9,488 nucleotides of DNA from Candidatus Krumholzibacteriia bacterium (GTDB lineage Bacteria; Krumholzibacteriota; Krumholzibacteriia; Krumholzibacteriales; Krumholzibacteriaceae). Positions within the stretch are counted from its first letter, which is position 1. Every line of letters starts with the position of its first letter. A program made the translations under genes and the position numbers. The notes below the pieces were generated by a model that ran no database searches, had not been told where the DNA came from, and was given only the letters and a program-made list of their open reading frames with translations. Below, one piece after another: positions 1 through 6,789 of the stretch. The stretch is taken from contig JAQVGR010000034.1 of assembly GCA_028696635.1 (NCBI GenBank), positions 1 through 9,488 on the forward strand, written 5' to 3'.

Positions 1-7
1 CCGGCGC

Positions 8-1654
8 ATGAAACGGGCAAAGCAGCCAGTCCGTACCGACGTTCCCGGGGTGCTGTTCCTCGAGATCGACGGTCTTTCCGAGGCGGTGCTCAGGAAGGCG
101 ATCGCGGGGGGGTACATGCCGACGATGGCGCGGTGGATCAACGGGGGAAGCCATCGGATCGTCGGATGGGAATGCGACCTCTCCTCGCAGACCTCGGCGA
201 GCCAGGCGGGTATCCTGCACGGGAACAACCGCGACATCGTCGCATTCCGGTGGTACGACCGGAAGCGGGGCAGGATCATGGCCTCGAGCGATTCCTCGGT
301 GCTCAGACTTCTCGAGGAGGAGCGGTCCGACGGGAACGGGCTTCTCGCAAGGGACGGGGCGAGCCGCGGCAATATGTTCTCGGGGGACGCGCCGAGCGTC
401 ATGTACACGGGGAGCACCCTCAGGGACCTCTCCCGCCTCCACGCGAGGGATTTCTACGCCTTCTTCGTGAGCCCGTACAACTTCTCGCGGACGCTCATCC
501 TGTCGATAGGGGAGATCATCCTCGAGAAATACCAGTTCTGGAAGACGCGGGCCGCCGGAGTGCGCCCGAGACTCGGGCGGGACGTCCGCGGCGGGCTGTA
601 TCCCCTGATCAGGGCGGTGGTGGCCGTGTTCATGCGCGATCTGACCGTCTACACCCTGATCGGCGACATCTACGCCGGGGTCTCGTCTGCGTACGCGACC
701 TTCGCCGGGTACGACGAGGTCGCGCACCATTCGGGAGTGGAATCGCATGACGCCCTGCGGACCCTTTCCCGGCTGGACAGGAAGTTCCGGCGCCTCGAGG
801 AGGCCGCACGCGGCGCGCCCCGCCCCTACCGGTTCGTCGTCCTCTCCGACCACGGGCAGTGCAACGGCGAGACGTTCAAGCAGCGGTACGGGACGACGCT
901 CGAGGGACTCGTGCAGAACCTCGTCACGGACGGATCGCGGGTGCGGGGCAGTCTCGGAACCGACGAGGACTGGGGGCACATCAACGCCTTCCTCACGGAG
1001 GCGATACACCATCAGCGCTCCGCGATGGCGGGGCCGCTGAGGAACGTCGTCAGAAGGCGGATCGACAGGGAGGGAAGGGTGGTGCTGGGACCGGAAGCGG
1101 ATCCCCGCAAGCGGTCCGATCCGTCGGGATCGGAGCGGGAGGTCGTCGTGCTCGCCTCCGGGAACCTCGGACTGATCTATTTCCCTGGATTCGGGGAGCG
1201 GCTCGACGCCCGGCGCGTCGAGGAGCTCTATCCGGGACTGATCGCCGGGCTCGCCGCTCACGAGGGGATCGGCTTCGCGATGGTCGGCTCGGAGGAGCGC
1301 GGGCCGATCGTGATAGGGAGATCGGGGGTTCTAAACCTCGGAGACGGAAGCCTCGAGGGCGAGGATCCGCTCAAAGGGTACGGCAACAACGCGGCCGATC
1401 ATCTGCGGCGGTCCGACAGATTCTCGAACGTCCCCGACATACTCGTCGTCAGCGTCTGCGTCCCCGAGAGGAACGAGGTCGCCGCGTTCGAGGAGCTGAT
1501 AGGCAGCCACGGGGGTCTCGGCGGGGAGCAGGCCCGGCCGTTCCTCGCGGTCCCGTCGCGGTGGCGGGGGGAACAGGCGGATCTGATAGGCGCCGAAGCG
1601 GTCCACCGGCAGCTCAAGAACTGGCTGGATGCCGAACAGGACGGGGCCGCCTGA
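8..1654 (+). CDS. Alkaline phosphatase superfamily (type I phosphodiesterase-like) protein, probably 5'-truncated
   Basis: This is a predicted metal-dependent phosphoesterase of the alkaline phosphatase/nucleotide pyrophosphatase fold; its substrate is unknown. Numbering from the ATG at position 8, I see a first metal-ligand motif FLEIDG (D21), a probable nucleophile in QTSASQAG (T62, which lines up with the Thr of NPP enzymes), DEVAHHSG (D236, H240), SDHGQ (D281, H282) and a late DHL (H465). These are in the order expected of the superfamily, so the active site looks intact. From memory, close relatives are annotated as alkaline phosphatase family proteins, often with an N-terminal holin-like membrane domain. 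Here the frame stays open to the left edge and no ribosome binding site fits in the seven bases before the ATG, so the true start is probably outside the window and a membrane domain may be missing. The gene ends in TGA, followed by an AT-rich promoter region. I see no terminator after it. Confidence 0.85.
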   Translation: MKRAKQPVRTDVPGVLFLEIDGLSEAVLRKAIAGGYMPTMARWINGGSHRIVGWECDLSSQTSASQAGILHGNNRDIVAFRWYDRKRGRIMASSDSSVLRLLEEERSDGNGLLARDGASRGNMFSGDAPSVMYTGSTLRDLSRLHARDFYAFFVSPYNFSRTLILSIGEIILEKYQFWKTRAAGVRPRLGRDVRGGLYPLIRAVVAVFMRDLTVYTLIGDIYAGVSSAYATFAGYDEVAHHSGVESHDALRTLSRLDRKFRRLEEAARGAPRPYRFVVLSDHGQCNGETFKQRYGTTLEGLVQNLVTDGSRVRGSLGTDEDWGHINAFLTEAIHHQRSAMAGPLRNVVRRRIDREGRVVLGPEADPRKRSDPSGSEREVVVLASGNLGLIYFPGFGERLDARRVEELYPGLIAGLAAHEGIGFAMVGSEERGPIVIGRSGVLNLGDGSLEGEDPLKGYGNNAADHLRRSDRFSNVPDILVVSVCVPERNEVAAFEELIGSHGGLGGEQARPFLAVPSRWRGEQADLIGAEAVHRQLKNWLDAEQDGAA

Positions 1655-1679
1655 ATCACAGGGAAAAGTCACTTGCCCA

Positions 1680-1708
1680 TTGAGTTAATTCGTATATTCA
1701 TGTATAAT
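1680..1708 (+). promoter_or_regulatory. Sigma70-like promoter of the first propeller gene
   Basis: A TTGAGT box (1680-1685) and a perfect TATAAT box (1703-1708) are separated by 17 bases. They lie inside a marked AT-rich island in otherwise GC-rich DNA. Transcription would start near 1715, leaving a leader of roughly 95 to 100 bases before the ATG at 1812. A TTAATTC direct repeat (1685-1691 and 1708-1714) flanks the -10 region; its meaning is unknown. Confidence 0.6.
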
Positions 1709-1748
1709 TAATTCCGCTTTAGAAGAAATCACTTGAAGTGCGCTTCGG

Positions 1749-1786
1749 GCCCCGGTGCGGCGGTTACTCGCGTGACCGACCGGGGC
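1749..1786 (+). promoter_or_regulatory. Structured leader hairpin upstream of the first propeller gene
   Basis: The outer stem GCCCCGGT (1749-1756) pairs perfectly with ACCGGGGC (1779-1786). The inner stem CGGTTAC (1761-1767) pairs with GTGACCG (1772-1778) with one G-U wobble, closing on the tetraloop TCGC. A four-base bulge (1757-1760) separates the two stems. The structure lies between the predicted transcription start and the ribosome binding site (1798-1805). No T-run follows, so it is not a typical intrinsic terminator. It could stabilise the mRNA, bind a protein or tune translation. It matches no riboswitch class I recognise. Confidence 0.5.
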
Positions 1787-1797
1787 ATCTCTCACAG

Positions 1798-1805
1798 CGG
1801 GAAGG
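1798..1805 (+). promoter_or_regulatory. Ribosome binding site setting the start at 1812
   Basis: The CGGGAAGG purine-rich element ends six bases before the ATG at 1812. It supports that start, and the encoded protein then begins directly with a good signal peptide. Confidence 0.6.
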
Positions 1806-1811
1806 TTTGTC

Positions 1812-4088
1812 ATGTGCTCTCGCAGATACGTCTCGTCAACGCTCATCGCCATCGGTTTCACGGCCTCGATCGCGGTCCTCGCCTCGGCCCAATGGCTCGG
1901 GACGTGGAGATACCGGAGCCCGATCAGTATCAGCGGCGGCTGTCCCGATTCGCTCGAGCAGTATCAGGTGCTGATAGCCCTCGATGACGGATTCGATTTC
2001 GGTCTCGTCGGCCCGGACGGGAGCGATATCGCCGTTTCGACAGGCGAGGGAGGGATCCCCGTGCCGTTCTGGATCGAGTCGTGGGACTCGGCCGGGGCTC
2101 ATGCGCATATCTGGGCCCGGCTCCCGCTTGTCACACCGGACGACACCCTGCTGTATCTCTACTACGGGGATTCGACCGAGACATCCGCTTCCGACGCCGA
2201 TGCGACCTTCGAGGCGTACGACGGTTTCGAGGGATTTCCGACGGGGAGCGCGCCGCACACGCCGAATCCCGGTGAGTGGGAGCGTTACCCGGGGAATCCG
2301 ATACTGACCGAAGGTCCGCCCGGGGCGTGGGACGATCACGGCGCAACCTACGCGAGCGTGATCTATGATTCCCTCGCCGGCGAGTTCCGCATGTACTATC
2401 ACGGTTTCTCGGGGCCGACGCACCAGATCGGACTGGCGACCAGCACGGACGGCCTGAACTGGTCGAAGCACCCCGGGAACCCGATCCTCGTTCCCGGCCC
2501 GGAGACGTGGGATGCGTCGCAGGTCCGTGTGCCGATGGTCTGGAAGGAGGGGCTCACCGACTACCGGATGATCTACACGGGGCTCGGCAGCGGCGGGTTC
2601 CAGGTCGGGTATGCGACCTCCGAGGACGGTGTCGTCTGGACGAAGCACCCCTCCAACCCCGTCTTCAACGATCCGACGTGGGCGAACGGCGACACGGAGA
2701 ACTGGGGCGTTATGAAGGTCGGAAGCGAGTACCTGATGTGGTACAGCGACTTCGGAATGAGACAGTCTGGTATCGCCGTCTCGACCGACCTCGTCAACTG
2801 GGCGCCGCATACCCCCGGGCCGATCTTCGCCTCGAGCGGTGATCCGGCCGATCAGAGGTACTCGCAGTTCTGCGCCTTCAGCTTCAAATACGGGGATTTC
2901 TACTACGTGCTCATGCCGTCCTATACGGCCGAGGCGAACTACAGCAAGAACTACCTGTACCGTTCGTCGTCGCCGTTCTTCCCCGATTCGGACCGCGAAC
3001 TGATGCGAATCGTGCGGACCGTCGGCGCGGAGGGGGAGTGGGACGACCATGACGGCGACACGCCGTATGTCTTCACGCTCGACATCGAGCGGACGCGTTT
3101 CTTCAACGACGAGCTCTGGTGCTACTACTCCTCCGAGGGGGGAGGGGACTACTGGAAGGAGGGGCTGTTCATCGAGCACGACATTGCCGACGCGCTCTCT
3201 CCGGCCGCCCTCCCCGAAAAGACGATCGAGTGGCAGACAGCCGGCGAGATCGTGGTGACCGATGCGCCGGTCCGCTCCGGCGCGCGCGCTGTCAGGCAGA
3301 ACGACACGTCGGAGGCGGCCGCGACGCAGCTCAGGGGATTCTTCGATGCGATGCAGGCGGGACGGGTGAGCGCGTGGATGCGCAGATCGTCCATATCCGC
3401 TGGGGATTACGACATCTATCTCTACGGCGGGACGTCGCTCGGGTGCGTCGCGGGGCTCGGACGCGAGGGGGATTTCCATTACTGGGACGGGGCGTTCCAT
3501 CCGACCGGCGTCGCCTGGGCCGTCGACACGTGGTACCTCGTCACGATCCTCTACGACGCCGTCGACGGCCTGTACGACTTCACCGCGCGCGACGAGGCGA
3601 TGAACGAGATCGTCCGCGTCGAGGATATCGCTTTCGGGAACGCCGCATACTCGATCGACCAGGCGATGATATACACCTCGGCACTGTACACCGGCGAGGC
3701 CTGGGTCGACGACTTCCGCCTGGCGAAATGGTGCGGAACGGAATTCGCCGCCTCGGTCGGAGAACGAGAGGAGTATGCCACCGACGCGCCCCCGGGGCAG
3801 GTCATGCCCTCGGCCGCAGGAATTCTGAGGATACACCCGAATCCCTTCAACCCCGCCGCCACCGTCAGGTTCCGGATCGAGCGGAGGGCGCGGGTGACGA
3901 TCGACGTCTACGACCCCCGCGGCGCGCATGTCGCGCGGCTTCTCGAGGGGGAGCGTGATGCGGGGGAGCACTCCGTCACATGGGACGGTACGAACGGCCG
4001 CGGCGTGCGGGTCGGCTCGGGGATCTACTTCTGCCGCCTCGTCGCCGGTCGCGACAGCGAGGCGAAAAAGATGATCCTCCTGCGATAG
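1812..4088 (+). CDS. Secreted DUF2341 / GH43-like beta-propeller / concanavalin-like protein with C-terminal sorting domain
   Basis: An exported modular protein of 758 residues, probably surface-attached or released, that may bind or cleave a polysaccharide. Residues 1-26 form a signal peptide (basic start, hydrophobic core, ASA-Q cleavage). Residues about 28-138 match DUF2341 (FWIESWD, LLYLYYGD). Residues about 155-455 are a propeller of the GH43/GH32/GH130 sort, with recurring blade motifs YPGNPIL, HPGNPIL and HPSNPVF, STDGLNWSKH and EFRMYYHGF. Residues about 474-640 look like a concanavalin/LamG-type sandwich (AWMRR, DTWYLVTILYDA, WVDDFRLAKW). Residues 675-758 are an FlgD-Ig/type IX-secretion-like sorting domain starting HPNPFNP and ending KKMILLR. 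Possible catalytic acids include D174/D175, E246 and D411/D412, but I cannot assign a catalytic triad, so enzymatic activity is uncertain. It has its own promoter and leader. A close paralogue faces it on the other strand (4149-6692). Architecture is confident; function is not. Confidence 0.88.
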   Translation: MCSRRYVSSTLIAIGFTASIAVLASAQWLGTWRYRSPISISGGCPDSLEQYQVLIALDDGFDFGLVGPDGSDIAVSTGEGGIPVPFWIESWDSAGAHAHIWARLPLVTPDDTLLYLYYGDSTETSASDADATFEAYDGFEGFPTGSAPHTPNPGEWERYPGNPILTEGPPGAWDDHGATYASVIYDSLAGEFRMYYHGFSGPTHQIGLATSTDGLNWSKHPGNPILVPGPETWDASQVRVPMVWKEGLTDYRMIYTGLGSGGFQVGYATSEDGVVWTKHPSNPVFNDPTWANGDTENWGVMKVGSEYLMWYSDFGMRQSGIAVSTDLVNWAPHTPGPIFASSGDPADQRYSQFCAFSFKYGDFYYVLMPSYTAEANYSKNYLYRSSSPFFPDSDRELMRIVRTVGAEGEWDDHDGDTPYVFTLDIERTRFFNDELWCYYSSEGGGDYWKEGLFIEHDIADALSPAALPEKTIEWQTAGEIVVTDAPVRSGARAVRQNDTSEAAATQLRGFFDAMQAGRVSAWMRRSSISAGDYDIYLYGGTSLGCVAGLGREGDFHYWDGAFHPTGVAWAVDTWYLVTILYDAVDGLYDFTARDEAMNEIVRVEDIAFGNAAYSIDQAMIYTSALYTGEAWVDDFRLAKWCGTEFAASVGEREEYATDAPPGQVMPSAAGILRIHPNPFNPAATVRFRIERRARVTIDVYDPRGAHVARLLEGERDAGEHSVTWDGTNGRGVRVGSGIYFCRLVAGRDSEAKKMILLR
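2643..2840 (+). repeat. Inverted near-identical segment, copy 1 (propeller blade region)
   Basis: This 198-base stretch matches the reverse complement of 5655-5852 with about two dozen differences by hand count (roughly 88 percent identity). It includes an exactly identical 36-base run at 2712-2747. Many synonymous positions are shared, unlike other parts of the two paralogues. Confidence 0.8.
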
Positions 4089-4101
4089 ACGCAGGAGGAT
4101 C
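4073..4101 (-). terminator. Intrinsic terminator for the minus-strand paralogue, inside the 3' end of the plus-strand gene
   Basis: A perfect 12-base-pair stem (4073-4084 with 4090-4101, sequence GATCCTCCTGCG) closes on a five-base loop. Read on the minus strand, the stem is followed by ATCTTTTTC (complement of 4064-4072), a normal U-tract. Read on the plus strand it is followed by ACCCGATC, with no T-run. The signal therefore fits termination of transcripts from the 4149-6692 gene. It overlaps the last codons of the opposing gene, whose TAG stop (4086-4088) lies in the loop. Confidence 0.7.
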
Positions 4102-4119
4102 ACCCGATCAGCTGTCCGT

Positions 4120-4139
4120 CCGGCCGGTCCGCGGGCCGG
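4120..4139. other. GC-rich hairpin in the convergent spacer
   Basis: CCGGCC (4120-4125) pairs with GGCCGG (4134-4139) around an eight-base loop; an alternative pairing uses 4124-4129 with loop CGCG. No T-run follows on either strand. It lies between the two convergent stop codons and may block 3' exonucleases or help termination; its role is unproven. Confidence 0.35.
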
Positions 4140-4148
4140 TGCAGCGCA

Positions 4149-6692
4149 TCATCTGAGAAGAACCATCTTCCTCGACACCGCCGTCTTCCCCGCCGTCAGA
4201 CGGTAGAAGTAGACCCCGGAGCTCACCGTCGCTCCCCGGGCGTCGCGTCCGTCCCATTCCGCCCTGTGCTCTCCGCGCTCCTGCATCCCGTCGACGAGAC
4301 GGACGATCCTGTGTCCCGCCGCGTCGAAGACGTCGAGGCTCACGGGTGCGCGCTGCGGGAGGTAGTATCCGATCGAGGTCGACGGATTGAACGGATTCGG
4401 GTGATTCTGCCCCAGCGAGAGCGCCCGCGGCGTCGCCCTGACCGGATCGGTCTCGAACAGCGTCCACTGCCGGTCGCCGGTGTCGATGTCGACGCGGTAC
4501 CGGTAGACACAGTCCGGCTCGAACGACTCGTCGCGCACGGTGAAACGGAAGTCCTCGCGCTCGATCGCCGCCCCGGTCAGTTCCTCGAATTCGCCGCCGG
4601 GCATTTGCGCGCGGAGCACGGCGAACCGCATCTGCGAGTCGCTCGGCTCGAGTAGCCACGAGAGCTCGATGAACGCGCCCCTGAACTCGGCGGACGAGGA
4701 GAGCAGGTACGTCGAGACGACCGGATTCTCCTCGGCGCCGACGACGACCTCGGGCTCGCCGCACCATTTCATCAGGCGCATGTCGTCGATGAATCCGTCG
4801 CCCGTGAAGCCCGAAGATGTGTAGAACATCGCTCGGTCGATGAACGATCCGGCGCCGCCGAAGGCGACATCCCCGACGTGGACGATCTCGTTCATGTGAA
4901 GATCGTAGACGACGAAGTCGTACCGGTCGACGGCGACGTCGAAGGCCAACGTGACCAGATACCATGTGTCGACGGACCACGCGACGCCGGTGGCCTGGAA
5001 CGCTCCGTTCCAGTAATGAAAGTCGCCGTTACGGCCGAGCCCGGCGACGCACGAGAGCGTCGAGCCCCCGTAGAGGTATATGTCGAGGTCGCCGTTCGAT
5101 GTCGTGGTGCGCCGCATCCACGCGCCCAGCCTCCCCGACTGCCGCGAGGGGAACGAGACCGCCGCCGAGACGGCCGCGCTCGTCGAGGTGTCTCGCATGC
5201 GCACGCTGCGCACGCCGTGTCTCACGGGCGAGTCGACGACCTGGGCGTCTCCCGAGACCGCCCAGCTGATTTCGCCCCCGGGCAGCGGGGCGTCGGCCAG
5301 CGCCCCGGCGATGTCGGTCTCGATCAGCAGGCCTTCCTTCCACATGTCGCTCCCGCCTTCAGCCGCGTAGTAGCACCACAGCTCGTCGTTGTAGAACTGC
5401 GTGCGCTCGATGTCGAGCGTGAAGAGGCAGGGGGTGTCGTTGTCGTGATTGTCCCACTCGCCGGCGCCGCCGACGGTGTGGGCGATGCGCACTAGGTGCC
5501 GGTCCGCCTCGGGGAAGTACGGGGATGTCGAGCGGTACAGGTAGAAGCTGCTGTAGTTCGCCACGCTGCTGTACGAAGGGACGAGCACGTAGTAATACTC
5601 CCCGTAGCGGAAGCTGAACGGGCAGAACTGCGAGTACCGGTCGTCGCTCGCGACGCCGCTCGAGGCGAATATCGGTCCCGGCGTATGTGGGGCCCAGTTT
5701 ACGAGGTCGGTCGAGACGGCGATCCCCGACTGCCGCATCCCGAAATTGCTGTACCACATCAGGTACTCGCTTCCGACCTTCATCACGCCCCAGTTTTCCG
5801 TCTGGCCCGACGCCCAGGTCGGGTCGTTGAAGACGGGGTTGGAGGGGTGCTTTGTCCACGAGATCCCGTCCGCCGAGGTGGCATATCCGATCCGCATTCC
5901 GCCGCTGCCGTTTCCCGTGTAGATCATCCGGAAGTCGGCGAGCCCCTCCTTCCAGACCATCGGCACACGGACCGACCCGCCGTCCCAGTCGGCCGGCCCC
6001 GGCGTCATGACGGGATTGCCGGGGTACTTCGTCCACGCGAGGCCGTCGGGGCTCGTGGCGAGGCCTATCTGATGGATTCCCCCCGAGGAGAATCCGTGGT
6101 AGTACATCCGGAATTCGCCGGCGAGCGAGTCGTATATGACGCTCGCGAAGGTGGCGCCGTGGTCGTCCCATGTCCCCGCCGGTCCTGGTTCGAGGAGCGG
6201 ATTGCCGGGGTACCGCGACCATTCACCGGGATTCAACCCGCCCCCGGAGGGGGCGGCGCCGAGGGCGTAGTCCTCGAATCCGTCGTAGACCTCGAAGGTC
6301 GCCGCGGGATCGGCCGCGGTCACCGCCGCGGCGTTTCCGTAGTAGACGAAGAGCAGCGTGTCGGCGGCACCGAGGACGGGGACGTTGACCCACAGTGCGC
6401 CCGACCCGCCGACGACATCCCAGTCCTCTATCCAGTAGGGGAGCATGGACTCTCCGTCGGAGGCCGTGAAGCGCATGTCTCCGGCATCGCCGCGGGGCTT
6501 GCCGAAATCGAACCCCGAATCGAGCATGACGAGGACCTGATAATCCTCCTGCGCTTCCGGGCATGGGCTCGTCACGGTCACGGGGCGGCGGTAGAGCCAT
6601 CCGTACAGCCAGCCGGCCGATACCGCGGCGCAGAGCAGGGCTACCAGCACGACGGCGGCGGCCGCCATGCGGGACGAGAGCCTTGCATGCAT
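4149..6692 (-). CDS. Secreted DUF2341 / GH43-like beta-propeller / concanavalin-like / Fn3-like protein with C-terminal sorting domain
   Basis: An 847-residue paralogue of the convergent gene at 1812-4088. Residues 1-26 are a signal peptide (VSA-G cleavage). DUF2341 covers about 28-138 (YWIEDWD, LLFVYYGN). The propeller covers about 157-460 (YPGNPLL, YPGNPVM, HPSNPVF, EFRMYYHGF, ENWGVMKVGSEYLMWYS). A concanavalin-like domain covers about 476-645 (AWMRR, DIYLYGGSTLSCVAGLG, FIDDMRLMKW). The region from about 657 to 763 looks like an Fn3-type module (IELSWLLEP, YRYRVDI) that the sister protein lacks. Residues 764-847 are the sorting domain, HPNPFNP to RKMVLLR. A second Met at residue 9 is a possible start, but the strong ribosome binding site six bases before the first ATG favours 6692. 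It is likely transcribed alone from its own promoter and ends at the nested terminator. Carbohydrate binding or hydrolysis is inferred from fold only; no substrate can be named. Confidence 0.9.
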   Translation of the reverse strand: MHARLSSRMAAAAVVLVALLCAAVSAGWLYGWLYRRPVTVTSPCPEAQEDYQVLVMLDSGFDFGKPRGDAGDMRFTASDGESMLPYWIEDWDVVGGSGALWVNVPVLGAADTLLFVYYGNAAAVTAADPAATFEVYDGFEDYALGAAPSGGGLNPGEWSRYPGNPLLEPGPAGTWDDHGATFASVIYDSLAGEFRMYYHGFSSGGIHQIGLATSPDGLAWTKYPGNPVMTPGPADWDGGSVRVPMVWKEGLADFRMIYTGNGSGGMRIGYATSADGISWTKHPSNPVFNDPTWASGQTENWGVMKVGSEYLMWYSNFGMRQSGIAVSTDLVNWAPHTPGPIFASSGVASDDRYSQFCPFSFRYGEYYYVLVPSYSSVANYSSFYLYRSTSPYFPEADRHLVRIAHTVGGAGEWDNHDNDTPCLFTLDIERTQFYNDELWCYYAAEGGSDMWKEGLLIETDIAGALADAPLPGGEISWAVSGDAQVVDSPVRHGVRSVRMRDTSTSAAVSAAVSFPSRQSGRLGAWMRRTTTSNGDLDIYLYGGSTLSCVAGLGRNGDFHYWNGAFQATGVAWSVDTWYLVTLAFDVAVDRYDFVVYDLHMNEIVHVGDVAFGGAGSFIDRAMFYTSSGFTGDGFIDDMRLMKWCGEPEVVVGAEENPVVSTYLLSSSAEFRGAFIELSWLLEPSDSQMRFAVLRAQMPGGEFEELTGAAIEREDFRFTVRDESFEPDCVYRYRVDIDTGDRQWTLFETDPVRATPRALSLGQNHPNPFNPSTSIGYYLPQRAPVSLDVFDAAGHRIVRLVDGMQERGEHRAEWDGRDARGATVSSGVYFYRLTAGKTAVSRKMVLLR
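5655..5852 (-). repeat. Inverted near-identical segment, copy 2
   Basis: This is the partner of 2643-2840 in opposite orientation. The identical 36-base run lies at 5748-5783. It encodes the same propeller blades in the minus-strand paralogue. Confidence 0.8.
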
Positions 6693-6698
6693 GGTTCA

Positions 6699-6704
6699 CT
6701 CCTT
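6699..6704 (-). promoter_or_regulatory. Ribosome binding site setting the start at 6692
   Basis: On the minus strand AAGGAG lies six bases before the ATG at 6692. This optimal placement selects the first Met over the in-frame Met eight codons later. Confidence 0.75.
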
Positions 6705-6725
6705 TTTACGTGGTAGTTCGGGTAA

Positions 6726-6743
6726 CCAATTGAATTACATTGG
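6726..6743. promoter_or_regulatory. Inverted repeat at the predicted transcription start of the minus-strand propeller gene
   Basis: CCAAT (6726-6730) and ATTGG (6739-6743) are inverted arms with an eight-base AT-rich spacer. They lie just downstream of the -10 box, near the predicted start of transcription, where a repressor operator could sit. The arms are short and chance occurrence in AT-rich DNA is possible. Confidence 0.25.
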
Positions 6744-6745
6744 AT

Positions 6746-6774
6746 ATTGTATCAGATTTAATGTCGATTATCAA
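6746..6774 (-). promoter_or_regulatory. Sigma70-like promoter of the minus-strand propeller gene
   Basis: On the minus strand TTGATA (6769-6774) and TACAAT (6746-6751) are 17 bases apart, in an AT-rich island between the corA stop and the gene start. The predicted leader is about 45 bases. This gives the paralogue its own transcription despite lying 97 bases downstream of corA on the same strand. Confidence 0.65.
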
Positions 6775-6789
6775 GCGCTCAGTGCCGTC

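Noticed and set aside
859..1683. 274-codon plus-strand frame overlapping the phosphodiesterase gene
   Set aside because: Arg-rich out-of-frame shadow; the phosphodiesterase frame carries the metal-ligand motifs.
1730..1740. CACTT-G-AAGTG palindrome in the leader of the plus-strand propeller gene
   Set aside because: The one-base centre cannot form a hairpin, and an isolated 5-base-arm palindrome is too weak to call an operator.
1836..4103. 755-codon open frame antisense to almost the whole plus-strand propeller gene
   Set aside because: Its product is rich in Arg, Gly and Pro without domains or a signal peptide. Long open antisense frames are expected from the codon bias of GC-rich genes, and the sense frame has clear homology, signal peptide and ribosome binding site.
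1812..6692. Insertion sequence or composite mobile element, given the large inverted repeats
   Set aside because: The inverted copies are complete coding genes for secreted proteins. There is no transposase, target-site duplication or terminal inverted repeat around them.
5496..6716. 406-codon open frame antisense to the minus-strand propeller gene
   Set aside because: Low-complexity Arg/Val/Gly composition with no recognisable domain; it mirrors the real minus-strand gene.
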